A stretch of 64,000 nucleotides of DNA from Henckelia pumila (GCF_033568475.1 NC_133121.1:169943716-170007715); one strand, 5' to 3'. Shown: positions 1 to 12,817, counted from the stretch's first letter. Made by a program: numbers and translations. The notes: generated from the letters alone by a model not told the origin.

Positions 1-190
1 AGCAGATCTTAGCACGGGAGGAGCAGAGACTTAGAACGCGAGTTTTTCCCTTGGTCAAGGTCCGGTGGTAGAATCAATCAGAGGAGGAGGCTCTCTGGGA
101 GGCCGAGGTCGTTATGGAGACGTATTGTCCAGAGCTTATCGGTACTTACTCCAATTTTGAGGACGAAATTTCATTTAAGGGGGAGAGAGT
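1..190 (+). pseudogene. 3' end of a Ty3/chromovirus polyprotein (chromodomain-like tail) and polypurine tract
   Basis: Reading from base 3, the translation contains the stretches TRVFPLVKVRW and SEEEALWEAE, followed by PELIGTYSNFEDEISFKG. This is the C-terminal tail, after the integrase, typical of Tekay/Del-like chromoviruses, where a chromodomain-like module closes the polyprotein. An in-frame TAG directly after VRW shows that this copy is dead. The reading frame runs into the purine-rich tract at about 176-189 (aagggggagagag), which is the plus-strand priming site next to the 3' LTR at 191. The rest of the element lies left of the window, so its 5' LTR and target duplication cannot be checked. 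Family assignment is by motif recall. Confidence 0.75.
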
Positions 191-3100
191 TGTAATGCCC
201 CAAAAATTTATTACCAAATTAATTGGAAATTAAAATAATTATTGAGTTGGAAAAATAATTATTACTGCCAAATGAGTTATAGAGTGTATTTTCAAAATAC
301 ACGTGCCAATTAGTCAATGAGTTTGACTATTTCTGGATATCTGATAATATTGGAATTTTGAGATAATTATTGAGATATTGGAATTAAAATAATTATTTTT
401 GCCAGATAATTTTACTTGGAGAAATAATCAGTCTGGATGTTTGGTCAAAGTCTAAGATTGACTCAATTTATTTATTGGGGAATTTACTGGTCAAGTTGAC
501 TGGTCAAAGTTCACTATTCAAGATAATTGTAAAAAATTTTTGTTAAATTACATGTTGGAGTAAAATAACACAAGAGCATTGAATTGGATCAGACCGGGTC
601 ATTTTAGGACCAATTTTTATAATATTAAGTGGTGCTCTCTCTCACACACAAAACATCTAAACACACACAAAAACCCTAACCCCTCAAATCATCCCATCTG
701 TTGTCGACCGCCGGCCGCCACCTTTCACGGTCGATTGACCATGCCATCTTGAAGCTCTCGTCTAGGCGGTCACAACCATACCAAGAATTGTGAGTTTTGG
801 TGTCCGTTTGGGTAGGTTCTAAGCAAAAACTCGGCGATCACTATTCATCATCTTCCTTGCGCGTATTGGATGGATTTTAGCTCAATTGAGTTGGTTTTTG
901 AGATTCTATTCGGTAGTAAGATGTGTGAAGATCATTTCCCAAGCTTTTTGCAGCATTTTTTGTGAGAAATACGGACGGATCTGAGCTCGGAAGCTCACGC
1001 CGTTGCCGGCTGTTTTTCTCCGATCTACGCCGCCTCAGTGGTCCGATCCGATCGTGGCCTAGTGCATTGGAATTGTCTCGTCGAGATCTACAAGCCAGTA
1101 AAATTTCATGAATTTGGAGCTGATTTGCAGATCGCCGCCGTCGCCGCCGTCTTCCCCAATTTTTCGGTGAATTTTGACCTGTTAACCATTTTCGATCGTT
1201 TCGACGTGATGAACCCAAATATCCAAGTTTTGAACCGAGATTCAAAATCGTGAAGCGGTGAGAACGCAATAATGTTTGGTAATTTTTTGTCAAAGTTTAA
1301 CCATAGTTGACTTGGATTGACTTTTGACCATTACATGATTTTTTCGCAGATCGGAAGCCAGCTGAGGATAATTAGAGGCAAAAATAAGCAGTTTAGGGAT
1401 TTGAGCTTCTAGAATTGGATAATTATGAGATTCCCAAGTCCCGATATGCGCAACCACAACCGTATTAGTTTTTCGTGCATTTTAAAAGCAAAGGCATGTT
1501 ATACCCTTCCTTTCTCACACCATTTAGATCAGTATATTCACTGTTTTGATGATTAAATTGTGTTGTTGCATTTATATGTCGATATGGTAGCTCAAATTTT
1601 AACTCATGAATCATTTTTGTTTTTATGTATTGTGAATGATTTTTTCTGTCATGGCTAGTTCTTAGCTGTTGTTCATTAGTTTGATGGCTGGGTTAGGTTC
1701 ATTTGAGTCTTGGTTTAATATGTCTTGAACTAGTATCGACTAGGTGAACAATGAGATGGTTGTAAGGTTGTCTACCTAGCGGGCAGCTCGGGCAGGGCTC
1801 GGGCAAGTAGGTTGTCCGGGTCGGGTCAAGTGAATTAGGGTCATATGTATGGGTCTGGGTTCGGGTTATTTTATTTCGGGCCTGGTAATTTATTTAGGAG
1901 TCCAAGTGTTAAGTTTATTTTATTGGGCCAGGTTTATTTTTATTGGGCTAAGTCTGTTTGATGGGCCAAGTTTGTTTATTGGACCAAGTTAGTTTGATGG
2001 GCGAAGTTTGTTTATTGAGTCAGATTTGTTCATTGGTCCAAGTTGTCGGGCCAAGCTTTTTGGGCTTAAGATATTAATTGGACTTAATTTATTAATTGGG
2101 CTAAATTTGTTATGGGCCTAAGTTGTTTAATTTATTTGGTTGAGCTAAGTTTTAAGTTGGGTTAAGTATTTTAATTGGGTCAATCTTATCCTAATTGGAT
2201 CAATTTAAGTGTGATTGGGCTAGTCTAAGTATTATAGGGCCAGTTTAAGTGTTAATGATCAGTCAATCTAAGTGTTATCGGACGAATCTAAGTTTAAGGG
2301 ATTTAGTTAAGGGGCAGCAACTCGAACCAGCCGTGGCAAAAATATAATAGTCCGTAAATATATATTTAATAGACGTATATGTAATATTTTGATATGAATA
2401 TTATCTTTATAAAAAGAAATTAAATATATATTTACGGGCAAAGTTTTTTTAAAAAAATAATATTTTTAATTCACGATGTATGCATATGTTTCACGTTAAA
2501 TTGATGGCATGTGAAGAAAAATAATTTTTGGGATAATTGATGTGATTTGTGACAAACACGAAATTGGAGGTCAGGATATCGGGCCCGATGACCTTCCCAC
2601 TTACGATTATGAGTCTATGGATCCCCAAAGGTTGGGTGAAGTGGCATAGGGCGTTAGGGGTCATACCCCACAGGCCGCCACCACGTACGATGGATTTAGA
2701 TTGATCAATCGAATTAGGTTACACTTCACTGATATGACCCACAAGAAAATAATTTTCATGTTTATGACATGCCAAGGCTTATGTTATGTATTATGTTACA
2801 TATTATGTTATGATTTAGATTACGACGCAGTTTATGCATACGATTTTACGATCATGCATGCATTAGAATCCTCAGGTTATTTTTATATACGTTATGTGTT
2901 TGCATGTGGTTTTATTTAGTAGTACTCATTATTAAAGGTAGAGCATGCTGGGCCTTTAGGCTCACTAGATCTAAATGGTGTGCAGGTGAGTTTTATGTTA
3001 TTCAGGAGGTTGTGGTCCCGACTGGTGGTGAAGACCTCTGTGCATCCGTGGCGAGCTAGCATACCCGTGATCTTCGTCAGCTCTAGTTTCAGTTGATTTA

Positions 3101-3352
3101 GTTTATGATGAGATATTTTATGTATTGAGCTATTTTCCGCACATGTTTACTATTTCTCATTAGTTTACATACTTTTGAGATTATAGTCGTTTGCATGAAT
3201 TTTAACCTATTCGAGTTTTTAAACTTTTAAGATGCAATTGATTTTTATTATGCATTAAATTTTATGAAAATCTATTTTAAGTATAGATGCATATATGTAT
3301 GGGCATATATGTAATATTCTAAAAAAAAATTTTGAGTAATGGTCGTTTCACA
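191..3352 (+). mobile_element. 3' LTR of the upstream chromovirus
   Basis: The LTR begins TGTAATGCCC immediately after the polypurine tract and I end it at TCGTTTCACA (3343-3352), giving about 3.16 kb. It contains a CA-rich stretch leading to AAACCCTAACCC near 640-685, a long run of GGGC-TAAGT degenerate repeats at about 1790-2300, and a block at 2560-3080 that recurs inverted in the neighbouring minus-strand LTR. The short open frames inside it (for example 1038-1253 and 2701-2919) resemble nothing and are taken as chance. The 3' boundary is inferred from the TG...CA rule and from the start of the inverted homologous sequence, so it may be off by a few bases. Confidence 0.7.
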
Positions 3353-4746
3353 TCATATAAAATATTGTGAATATACTTATACGTGCATGATCTTAAAAAA
3401 AACATATGCATGTAAACATATATCGCTTAAACATATATATTATCATCATACTTTATCATAAACATTATACTTAATACATCTCATAAAATGACATGTCTTA
3501 AATTCTTAAATCTCAACAGGTTGTATCCATGTCGGTGACCTCATACTTAACGATTGATCAATCATAAAAACCAACGTACGTGACGGTGGATTCTCCACCT
3601 CTATGCTGCCACTTCACCAACACTCAATGCTAGATCCATAGGCTCATTATAATATAAACATTATCAGGAAGGTCACCGGGCCCAGGTATCCCGGCCTCCA
3701 ACCACATCACTTTTCACTTTCACTTCAACTTGATTAAAAACTTTATTTTCCTTGCATGCATTTAAATTTCTAATTAAAATTCTTTCATGATGCATAAACT
3801 TAAAAAAAAATCATATTTTTCATTATCCTTAAAAATATGCCCATAAATATATATTTAATTATTTTTCATAAAAATCATGCATATATAAAAATAATACATA
3901 TATATATATTAAATATATATTTATGAACTTTTATTTGTCATGGGCTCAATCGATGTGGTTGTTACATTACTTAAGCCCATAAAACTAGACTGACCCATTA
4001 ACACATAACTCGGTCCAATACAGTTAATGGATCAACTTAATTTAATTACTTAAGCCCAATAAAAAACTCAATCGCTCAAGCACATTAACATAACTTAATA
4101 AAATATTTAGGCCTATAATTAAATTATCCGAGCCCGAACTAAACTAACCCGGATCCAAACCAACATGACTTGACCCAAATAACATCAATCCCGACCCGGT
4201 AAGACCCTGCCCAAGCCCTGACCAGACTAGAAACCACCCTAACCTAGCCCTTCACGACGCGCAGCTTGAGCAGCTGTGGTGTTTCTGATCGTTCTCCCTT
4301 CTCCGGCCACCTTTGTCCGGAGCTCCAACGTCCAGTCACTCACCAGACCCAGACGCATCTAACCAACCAAGCCCCAACCCAAACCAAGCCCTACATAAAG
4401 AAAACAAACCCAAACTTTCTAGCCTACCTTCTGCTCGCGCGCAGCTATAGTGACTTCACGAATCACATTCGTTCTCCCTTCTCCGGCCACCTTTGGTCGT
4501 GAAACCACTGCCCAAACTTAGCCAACATCCAGACGGTTCTAACCCAACAAACTTGACCCCAAACCTTGCACTATAGGAAGAGAACGAACCATTCAACCAG
4601 GGAACTTAAACTTGCGCGCGAACCAGTGCACCAGAAGAAGAACCTGATCGGCCTGCCTATTCCAGCCCCCTAGCGACTGAACCAACATATTCCATAGACC
4701 CATAAGGACCCTAAATTGACCCATGAACACCCTGGAGCAGCCTCTT
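3353..4746 (-). mobile_element. Minus-strand Ty3-type LTR fragment, inner piece
   Basis: The reverse complement of 3490-3720 resembles 2560-2740 of the plus-strand LTR. Shared marks are the CCGGTGACCTTCC-type block, a 'tatggatc' stretch, GGTGAAGTGGCA, and the GATTGATCAATCG block. This is therefore a related LTR in opposite orientation. Its 3' portion is missing here because the upstream element is inserted in it, and its 5' portion continues after the 20.5-kb insertion, at 25282. An imperfect tandem duplication of about 180 bp, marked by GTTCTCCCTTCTCCGGCCAC at about 4290 and 4470, sits inside. No coding capacity was seen. Confidence 0.6.
4742..4746. repeat. Target site duplication, left copy (CTCTT)
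   Basis: Five bases before the TG of the chromovirus LTR read CTCTT. The five after its far end (25282-25286) read CCCTT, one mismatch. This supports 4747-25281 as one insertion into the minus-strand LTR. Confidence 0.55.
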
Positions 4747-6829
4747 TGTAACGCCCCGATTTTATCTTAATTGAGCTTATTTGAGATAATCAGAGTTTCC
4801 AGAGTTAAAGAGCCGACTTTTTATTGATCGGGGTCTATTTTGAAAAATTCGGATTTTTCAGGGACTAAAACACAAATATTGGATTTTATATAATGTCTAG
4901 CATGGTTTGACTTGGTCATTCATTCCATCTCCTCCTCCAAGCCGTCTCATTCACCATTGTTGCGCCCCAAGCTTTCTTCAAGCTTTTAGATTTCTCTCAG
5001 AGCTCGATCCGTCCATTGGAAATTATTTCTGAAGGCAGATTAGCAATCACTGCTGCGAGAGCTCTGTTATATCGTCAGTTTTTCTACAATCAGATACATT
5101 CTAGTTTTTGGGTGTTGTTAGAATCGTTTGAGATTCGAGTATGTTGTTCTTGGTGGAGTTCTAATCGCTTATTATTTGTCGGTTTTGAAATAGAGCGACG
5201 TTCGGATTTGTTATGATTTTTGGAAGCCTATTTTCGAAAATCTAATTTTGAGATTTGATGAGTTTGCCTTGTTGTTGTTGTCTTAGCATTGTTACGAGTT
5301 AGTATCGTTGTTGAACTGCTGTCTGCGTTTTCGGTTTGTTCAGTTTATAGTCGTTATGCCGCCAGTTTGATTTTTTGGGATGTCGAACCATTTTTGAATT
5401 GTTGAACTTTGGCTTGTGAGTTGATCATTGTTGTTGATCATCTCTTGTCTCCGTACATTTGTTGGAGTTTGTCGATCCCTGTGTTGGCAGCATTTGATCG
5501 TTAAGAGTTGGACGAAGAACGGTAAAGAGATTTCCTTGAGCCGTTGTTGTTGTTTAGGTTGTATAGTTTTTGATACAATCTTTTGTTGTAGCTTATCCAG
5601 AGTTGGAACAACTTCATTGAAAGGTAAAATCAGTCATCATTAGCGGGACACCATACGCGGGACAGTTGGTTCTCGAGTTTCCCTTAAAATAACATACTTG
5701 CATCAATACTTGTTCTAGCATGTGGAACTTGTATTTTGTTGATTGATTGAGCTTTTGTTATGTGGCTTATGTTTTATGTTTTGTTATGCATTCATCTTGA
5801 GCTAACTTTGATTTCAGCGGGCAGAACAACCCTTTTTGTTTAGACGTTTTGGGGGCTATACTATGAGTGGCCTGGGTGTAGAGGTTCACCTAGTGTCAGC
5901 ATACTCCTTATAGTTGCACCAAAGTATAGGGGAGTGGGATACATGGCACCACCTCGATTGAGAGAGTCGATGAGTCGTTATGTGATCTCATCCTCGGTAT
6001 CCCAAAAGTACAGCAGCAATCCCCCATTTATCATAATTGATATCCCGATTTAAAGATATGCATATCATTATCTTGATTTGATTATGTTGTCTTGAAAGCA
6101 TGTTGTTGAGATATAACATGTATTACTTGTCATGTTGCTTTTACTGGGAATACCATTCTCACCGGTTTATCCGGCTGTTGCTTTGTTTTGCATGTGTACT
6201 TGGCGACAGGTGGGGCAAGACCAAGTCAGAAGAGGCATGGTTAGCTTCGGGATCATGGGATAGAAGTGAAACTAGGTTTTGAAGTTGTGTCAGCATGTCT
6301 ACCTAGTGATGTTGGAACATGTTTAGATATCGAACTTCATTGTTACGTTGTATTGATTATGCAAGCTTTCTGGTTGAATGTTGTTGTTGCATGTTCTATA
6401 CTTTAAGCAGTTGTTAAACTCTAGAACTTCATGTATTAGTTGGAAGAACTGCGTTCGTAATTCATGATTATGATTGGATTGTGTTGGAATCGAGTTTGCT
6501 GAAATTCTAGTTGATTTTCTGGTTTTTTGTTCTGGAGCAGGGTGCAAACGGTCTGCTGTTTTTAGCAGACCGAGCGCCCCCATTTAGCAAACCAGAAGGT
6601 TCGTTGTCTTGGCCGCGCTCGATCTGCTATTTTTAGCAGACCGAGTGCAACCCCTGTTGAGCAAAACAGTGGGTTGTTTGGTTGAGGGCGCACGGTCTGC
6701 TGTTTTTAGCAGACCGAGCGCACCCCCCCCTTTAAAAAAAATAAATTCTTGTGTTGCTTTTAGTCTTGGATTTTGTATGCTTAATTATTGTTTAGTCCGA
6801 GATTAGTTGTTTAGAGCCGAGGTCTCACA
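4747..6829 (+). repeat. 5' LTR of the chromovirus
   Basis: It starts TGTAACGCCCCG and ends GAGGTCTCACA, just before the spacer TTAAG and the primer binding site. It is nearly the same as the split 3' LTR. The first 60 bases (GATTTTATCTTAATTGAGCT onward) are repeated at 11778. Near its 3' end lie three spaced palindromes, annotated separately. Small open frames at 5016-5216, 5428-5643 and 6100-6282 recur in the other LTR copy only because the LTR does, and resemble no protein. Confidence 0.92.
6550..6715 (+). repeat. Array of three hairpin palindromes near the LTR 3' end
   Basis: The unit is GGTCTGCT-GTTTTT-AGCAGACC, an 8-bp stem with a 6-base centre. Copies lie at 6550-6571, 6621-6642 (one stem mismatch) and 6694-6715, so spacing is close to 70 bp. 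Each copy is followed by CGAG(C/T)GC and a C-run. The array recurs in the 3' LTR at about 25002-25170 with a few changes (stem arm AGTAGACC). An A-rich TTTAAAAAAAATAAAT lies just downstream at about 6731-6746. Whether the palindromes act as DNA sites or RNA hairpins is unknown. Confidence 0.85.
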
Positions 6830-6834
6830 TTAAG

Positions 6835-6846
6835 TGGTATCAGAGC
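6835..6846 (+). other. Primer binding site for tRNA-Met
   Basis: TGGTATCAGAGC, the standard plant initiator-tRNA-Met complementary site, lies five bases after the 5' LTR end. It primes minus-strand DNA synthesis in the retrotransposon life cycle and fixes the LTR boundary. Confidence 0.93.
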
Positions 6847-7131
6847 CTTAAGATTCTTGGTTGGACTAGAGCGAGGGGGTAGTTCGAGTCCGCATGTATT
6901 GGCTCCTCGCATGTGTTTGAGTTATTTAATTGTTTATTTAATTCCATGCAAGCATGCTTTATTAATTGAGAAGTAATTGAATTACATGCTTATGTGATTT
7001 AATTTATAAAGCATGGACTACTTGAGATATATTTGTTTTTGTTATCGGCGGGTATCCGGTATTCCAAGCGGTTGTAAGGGCACTGAATTGTAGCGATTGA
7101 GATATCTTGTGTCCTAACCTTTGATTATCAG

Positions 7132-8102
7132 ATGGGTCCTCGTCGAGTTATAAACTGAAACCCACCTCCAGTTATTCTTACAACTGAGCAAGCTAGTACT
7201 GAAGTTGATCAGTTGGATGCTACAGCGACGCCTATGGAAACCTTGCTGAAGAGGTTCCTGTCGTTTAATCCTCCCTTGTTGATGGGTACAGAAAATCCAG
7301 TTTACTGTGAGAGTTGGTTGGACGACATTGATCAGTTGTTTGATTCCATTGATTACACAGATGACCGCCGAACCAGGTTAGTCATTCATCAGCTTCGTGG
7401 TGTTGCTAAGAACTGGTGGATCACGACAAAGAGATCCATGGAGAACAGAGGTACAGTTGTTACTTGGTCTCTTTTCAAAACTGAGTTTTATAAGCGGTTT
7501 TTCCCTGTTTCGTACCGAAAGGACAAGGGAGCAGAGTTTGCCAATCTGAGGCAAGGGAATCTGAACATTGAGGAGTACGTAGCCAAGTTTGACAGCTTGT
7601 TGCATTTTGCACCGCACATTGCCGACAGTGAAGAAGCCAAAGCCGATCAGTTCATCAACGGCTTGAATCCTGAAATTTTCACGTTGGTAAACACTGCTAG
7701 ACCTGATAACTTTGCGGATGCCATGAATCATGCAAAGGGAGCTGAAGCGGGTTTATGGAGACAGAGAGGAAATCAGATGGTACCTCAGCAGCAGAGAAAG
7801 TCTCAGAACCAACCGTCTCAGTATCAGAATTAGCCACCTCAGTATCAGAACCAGCATCAGAGGTATGAAGGTGGAAGCAGTGGGGGAAACAGAAAGGATC
7901 AGTACAAGAAAAGAGGGAAACAGTTCAAGAGGCAGGGGAACAGTTCTTTTAGTTCCAGTGGTTCCAAGCAGTTCGGTTCAGGACAGAGTTCTGGATCATC
8001 ATCCTTGTATTGCAGCAAGTGTAGAGGTAGACACTCACCAGATCAATGTGTAGGAGTCTTTGATAACTGCAACACCTGTCAGCAACCAGGACATTTTCTA
8101 AG
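7132..8102 (+). pseudogene. gag of the chromovirus (broken)
   Basis: Gag forms the virus-like particle that packages element RNA. The likely start is the ATG at 7132 (MGPRRV), broken after eight codons by TGA at 7156. The same frame then runs to a TAG at 7831. It contains a retrotransposon gag core with WLDDIDQLF, RLVIHQLRGVAKNWW, EFYKRFFP and NIEEYVAKFDSL. After the stop the frame continues through a Gln/Ser/Gly-rich stretch to a cysteine-histidine knuckle region near 8008-8105 (CSKCRGRH..QC, then CNTCQQPGHF). A frameshift at about 8100 moves the reading into the pol frame. Several stops sit where Gln codons would be expected, suggesting C-to-T decay. Confidence 0.88.
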
Positions 8103-11100
8103 GTGTGCCCTCAGCGTAGTAGAGATCGAGCTCAGAGTGGGAGTTCATTTAGACCTACAGCTCATCCTGAGAGACAGTCTTCTGCAGTTCACTCATTCCA
8201 GCCTCAGCAGCAGAACATATATGGAGGTAACCCTAGTACGAACCAACCTCCGAGACAGCAGGCACGAGTCTTCGCTTTGACAGAGGATCAGGCTCAGGCA
8301 GCACCCGACGATGTTATAGCAGGTAACTGTTCGATTTTCGGTTATTATGCTCATGTTTTGATAGATACAGGTGCTTCCCATTCCTTTATCTCTGAGAAAT
8401 TTGTGTTATTTCATGCTTTGCCTACTGAGTTGTTGCCTACTTTAGTAGTTGTTACTTCACCTTTGGGTGGAGGAATTGTTTCGATCAGATTAGTCAGGAA
8501 CTGTGAACTCTGTTTTGAGGAAAATTTGTTATAGTTCGACTGTATTGTACTTGGGCTGTCAGATTTTGACTGTATTGTCGGTATAGATGCTTTAACCAAG
8601 TACAGGGCAACAGTCGATTGTTTTCTGAAGGTGGTCAGATTCAGACCTGAAATGGCAGACAAGTGGAAATTCTTTGGTAAGGGTTCTCGATCTAGAATTC
8701 CTTTTATTTCAGTGTTATCTATGACTCGTTTGTTATAGAGAGGTGCAGAGGAATTTTTGGTGTATGCAGTTGATGTACTGAAATCTAGCCCATAATTGGT
8801 TGATATACCAGTGGTTAGAGACTTTGCTGATGTGCTTCCGGAAGATGTTCCTGGATTGCCACCTATTCGAGAGATCGAATTCAGCATTGATTTGGTGTCA
8901 GATACTCAACCTATTTCCAAAGCTCTGTATCGTATGGAACCAGTTGAATTGAGAGAGTTGAAGGAACAGCTTGAGGATTTGATTGCCAAGGGATACATCA
9001 GACCTAGTGTATCGCCTTGGGGTGCTTCTGTTCTATTTGTTCGGAAGAAAGATGGTTCTATGCGGCTCTGTATTGACTACCGTCAATTGAATCAGGCTAC
9101 AGTCAAGAACATGTATCCTTTACACCGAATAGATGACCTTTTTGATCAGCTGCAGGGTTCTTCTATCTATTCAAAGATTGATCTGAGGTCAGGTTATCAT
9201 CAGCTGAGAGTGCAAGGGGAAGATGTTCCTAAGACCGCATTCAGAACGAGGTATGGTCATTTTGAGTTTATAATCATGTCGTTCGGTTTGACTAATGCTC
9301 CAGCAGTTTTTATGAGTTTGATGAACCATATCTTTCAGCGCTTTTTAGATGAGTTTGTCATTATCTTCATCGATGATATTCTTATCTATTCGAAGAACCG
9401 TAATGACCATGCAGAGCACTTGAGGATCGTCTTGCAGATTTTGCGAGTTGAACAGTTGTTTGCTAAGCTATCTAAGTGTGAATTCTGATTAGGTCGAGTT
9501 GTCTTTCTAGGTCACATTATTTCTGGAGATGGGATTTTTGTCGATCCCAGCAAGATTGAAGCGGTTATGAATTGGCCTAGACCGACATTAGTACCTGAGA
9601 TCCGAAGCTTTATTGGTTTAGCTGGTTATTATCGCCGATTCATCGAGGGTTTCTCTTCTATTTCCAAGACGATTACCCAGCTAACTCAGAAGAATGCGCC
9701 TTTTGTCTCGACTGCAGATTGTGAGGCTAGCTTTGTTGATCTGAAGAGGAGACTGACTAGTGCTCTGATTCTTACTATTCCAAAAGATACTGGAGGTTTC
9801 ACAGTCTATTGTGATGCTTCTAACCAAGGCTTGGGTTGTGTTCTTATGCAGCATAAGCATGTGATAGTGTATGCATCGAGGCAGCTAAAACAGCATGAGA
9901 CTCGTTATCTGGTTCATGATCTTGAACTAGCTGTGATCGTTTTTGCTCTGAAGATCTGGCGTCACTATCTTTATGTTGAGTCTTTCGAGATCTTTTCTGA
10001 TCATAAGGGTTTTAAGTACTTGTTTTCACAGCCATAGCTGAATATGAGATAGTGAATATGGTTAGATCTGTTGAAGGATTTCGACTGCGAAATCCAGTAT
10101 TATCCCGAAAATTCGAATGCAGTTGCAGATGCCTTGAGCCGAAAGCTTTGTTCTTTATCTCTTTCTACTATTGGTGTTTCTCAGTTGATCGATGATTGTT
10201 GCACATCTGGTTTAGAGTTTGAAACAGATAAAGAGACTATCAGAGTGTTTGCTACTCAAGCCGAGCCGGAGTTGTTTATTGCGATCAAAGAAGCACAGAA
10301 GTCTGATCCGAGCATTCAGGTTTCAGTAGAGAAAGTCATATCTGGGCATCAGTCTGAATTCCAGGTTAGAGATGACATTTTGTTTGTGAATAACCGTATT
10401 GTTGTGCCAGATATTTCGGAGTTGAGACAGCGTATTCTCCAAGAGGCTTATTGCAGTCGGTTCAGTGTTCATCCTGGAGGTCGTAAGATGTACAATGATC
10501 TGAAGAACTAGTTCTGGTGGAAGAGAATGAAGAGCGATATTGCGAGTTTTGTATCTCGATGTTTGAACTGCTAGAAAGTGAAAGCAGAAAGGAAGAGACC
10601 GGGTGGTCTATTGCACAGTCTATCTATTCCTGAGTGGAAATGGGATCACATTTCTATGGATTTCATCACGAAGCTACCACGATCCGTTCGAGGATGCGAT
10701 GCTATTTGGGTAGTGATCGACCGATTGACGAAGTCCGCTTGTTTTATTCCGTACAGGATGACGTATCGTCACGATCAGATGGCTGAGTTATATGTTAGCA
10801 ATGTTGTGAGACTGCATGGTGTGCCGAAGTCGATTGTTTCAGACCGAGACCCTAGATTTAATTCGCACTTTTGGCATAGTCTCCAGGAGGCACTTGGTAC
10901 TCGATTGCATCTGAGCACAGCTTATCATCCTCAGACCGATGGACAGTTAGAGTGGACTATCCAGACGTTAGAGGATATGCTGCGAGCGGTACTGCTAGAA
11001 TTTGGCACTAGTTGGCAAGATTCTTTGCCTCTTGTTGAGTTTTCTTACAACAATAGCTTACAAGCGAGTATCGGTATGGCGCCTTTTGAGGCTTTGTACG

Positions 11101-11680
11101 GTAAGAAGTGCCGATCTCCGTTGTTTTGGGATGATTTGTCCGAGTCACCTGATTTGGGACCGGATATGCTTAGAGATATGGCAGAGCAAGTCAAGATCAT
11201 TCAGTCCAGAATGAAGTCAGCTCAGGATAGACAGGCAAAGTATGCAAATGTCAAACGTAGACCTCTGAGTTTTGAGCAGGGACACCGTGTATTCCTTAAG
11301 ATTTCTCCTTTCAGAGGTATTGTCAGATTTGGGAAGAGAGGAAAGTTATCTCCGAGATTTATCGGGCCGTACGAGATTCTCAAAAATATAGGCGATCTTG
11401 CTTACAGACTTTCACTTCCTCCATCTTTATCTGGTATTCACGACGTTTTTCACGTCTCTATGCTGCGGAAGTATCATCCAGATCCTTCTCATATTCTTCA
11501 GCCTGACGAAGCCGAGTTAGACGAGACTCTGAGCTATTTTGAGCGATCGATTCAGATCCTTGATCGGAAGGAGAAGCAACTCAGAACCAAGTTAATTCCG
11601 TTGGTGAAATTGCAGTGAAGCCGTCACGGCGTCGAGGAAGAAACTTTGGAGACAGCATTTTCCTGAGTTATTCGGATGAC
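8103..11680 (+). pseudogene. pol of the chromovirus: protease, RT, RNase H, integrase, chromodomain-like tail (broken)
   Basis: All pieces lie in one frame, interrupted by stops at 8532, 8736, 8793, 9486, 10035, about 10050, 10509, 10572 and 11616. The aspartic protease shows VLIDTGASHSFI near 8360. The reverse transcriptase spans about 8900-9480 with [27 protein letters not shown] and the catalytic [10 protein letters not shown]. RNase H spans about 9790-10150 with [10 protein letters not shown] and ending ADALSRK. Integrase spans about 10400-11300 with an HHCC-type N-terminal region (its final CXXC is hit by a stop), the core aspartates in ISMDFI and VSDRDPRF, and the glutamate in the segment after YHPQTDGQ. 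The end, with FHVSMLRKYHPDP and SRHGVEEE, is the chromodomain-like tail. Catalytic residues survive but translation could not. Confidence 0.92.
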
Positions 11681-11763
11681 GTGAGTTCTTCTTACTGTCT
11701 CTCGTTCTTTATTCTATTTTATGAGTTGTGATTCTTGTTGATTTCGAGGATGAAATCTTTTCT

Positions 11764-11777
11764 TAGAGGGGGAGAAT
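11764..11777 (+). other. Polypurine tract of the chromovirus
   Basis: TAGAGGGGGAGAAT immediately precedes the TG of the 3' LTR. It is the expected plus-strand primer and overlaps the decayed tail motif FEDEIFS of the polyprotein. Confidence 0.88.
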
Positions 11778-12817
11778 TGTAACACCCCGATTTTATTTTA
11801 ATTGAGCTTATTTGAGATAATCAGAGTTTCCAGAGTTAAAGAGCCGACTTTTTATTGATCGGGGTCTATTTTGCAAAATTTGGATTTTTCAGGGACTAAA
11901 ACACAAATATTGGATTTTATATAATATCTAGCATGGTTTGACTTGGTCATTCTTTCCATATCCTCCTCCAAGCCATCTCCTTCACCATTGTTGTGCCTCA
12001 AGCTTTCTTCAAGCTTTCAGATTTCTCTCCGAGCTCGATCCGTCCGTTGGAAATTATTTCTGAAGGCAGATTAGCGATCACAGCAGCAAGAGCTCCGTTA
12101 TATTATAAGTTTTTCTACGATCAGATACATTCTAGTTTTTGGGTGTTGTTAGAATCGTTCGAGATTCGAGTATGTTGTTCTTAGCGGTGTTCTGATTGTT
12201 TATTATCTGTCAGTTTTGAAATAGAGCGACGTTCGGATTTGTTATGAATTTTGGAAGCCTATTTTCGAAAATCTAGTTTTGAGATTTGATGAGTTTTCCT
12301 TGTTGTTGTTGTCTTAGCATTGTTATGAGTTACTATCGTTGTTGAACTGCTGTCTGCATTTCCGGTTTGTTCAGTTTATAGCCGCTATGCCGTCGGTTTG
12401 AGTTTTTGGGATGTCGAACCGTTTTTGAATTGTTGAACTTTGGCTTGTGAGTTGATCGTTGTTTTTTATCATCTCTTGTCTCCGTACAGATTCGTTGGAG
12501 TTTGTCGAATCCTGTGTTGGAAGCATTTGATCGTCAAGAGTTGGACGAAGAACGGTAAAGATATTTCCTTGAGCCGTTGTTGTTTAGGTTGTATAGTTTT
12601 TGATACAATCTTTTGTTGTAGCTTATCCAGAGTTGGAAATACTGCATTGAAAGTTAAAAGGAGTCATCGTTAGCGGGATAGCATACCCAGGACAGTTGGT
12701 TCTCGAGTTTTCCTTAAAATCACATACTTGCATCAATACTTGTTCTAGCATGTGGAACTTGTATTTCATTGATTGATTGAGCTTTTGTTATGTGGCTTAT
12801 GTTTTGTTATGCATTCA
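11778..12817 (+). repeat. 3' LTR of the chromovirus, first half
   Basis: It starts TGTAACACCCCG and matches the 5' LTR from 4747 through GCATTCA at 5788-5794, where the Athila element interrupts it. The second half resumes at 24242. The last five bases, ATTCA (12813-12817), are the left target duplication of the Athila insertion. Confidence 0.92.

Noticed and set aside
6841..6860. tRNA gene near the LTR
   Set aside because: Only the 12-base primer complement is present. No cloverleaf or intact tRNA was found anywhere in the window.
8411..8887. 158-codon minus-strand frame
   Set aside because: Antisense shadow of the chromovirus protease-RT junction.
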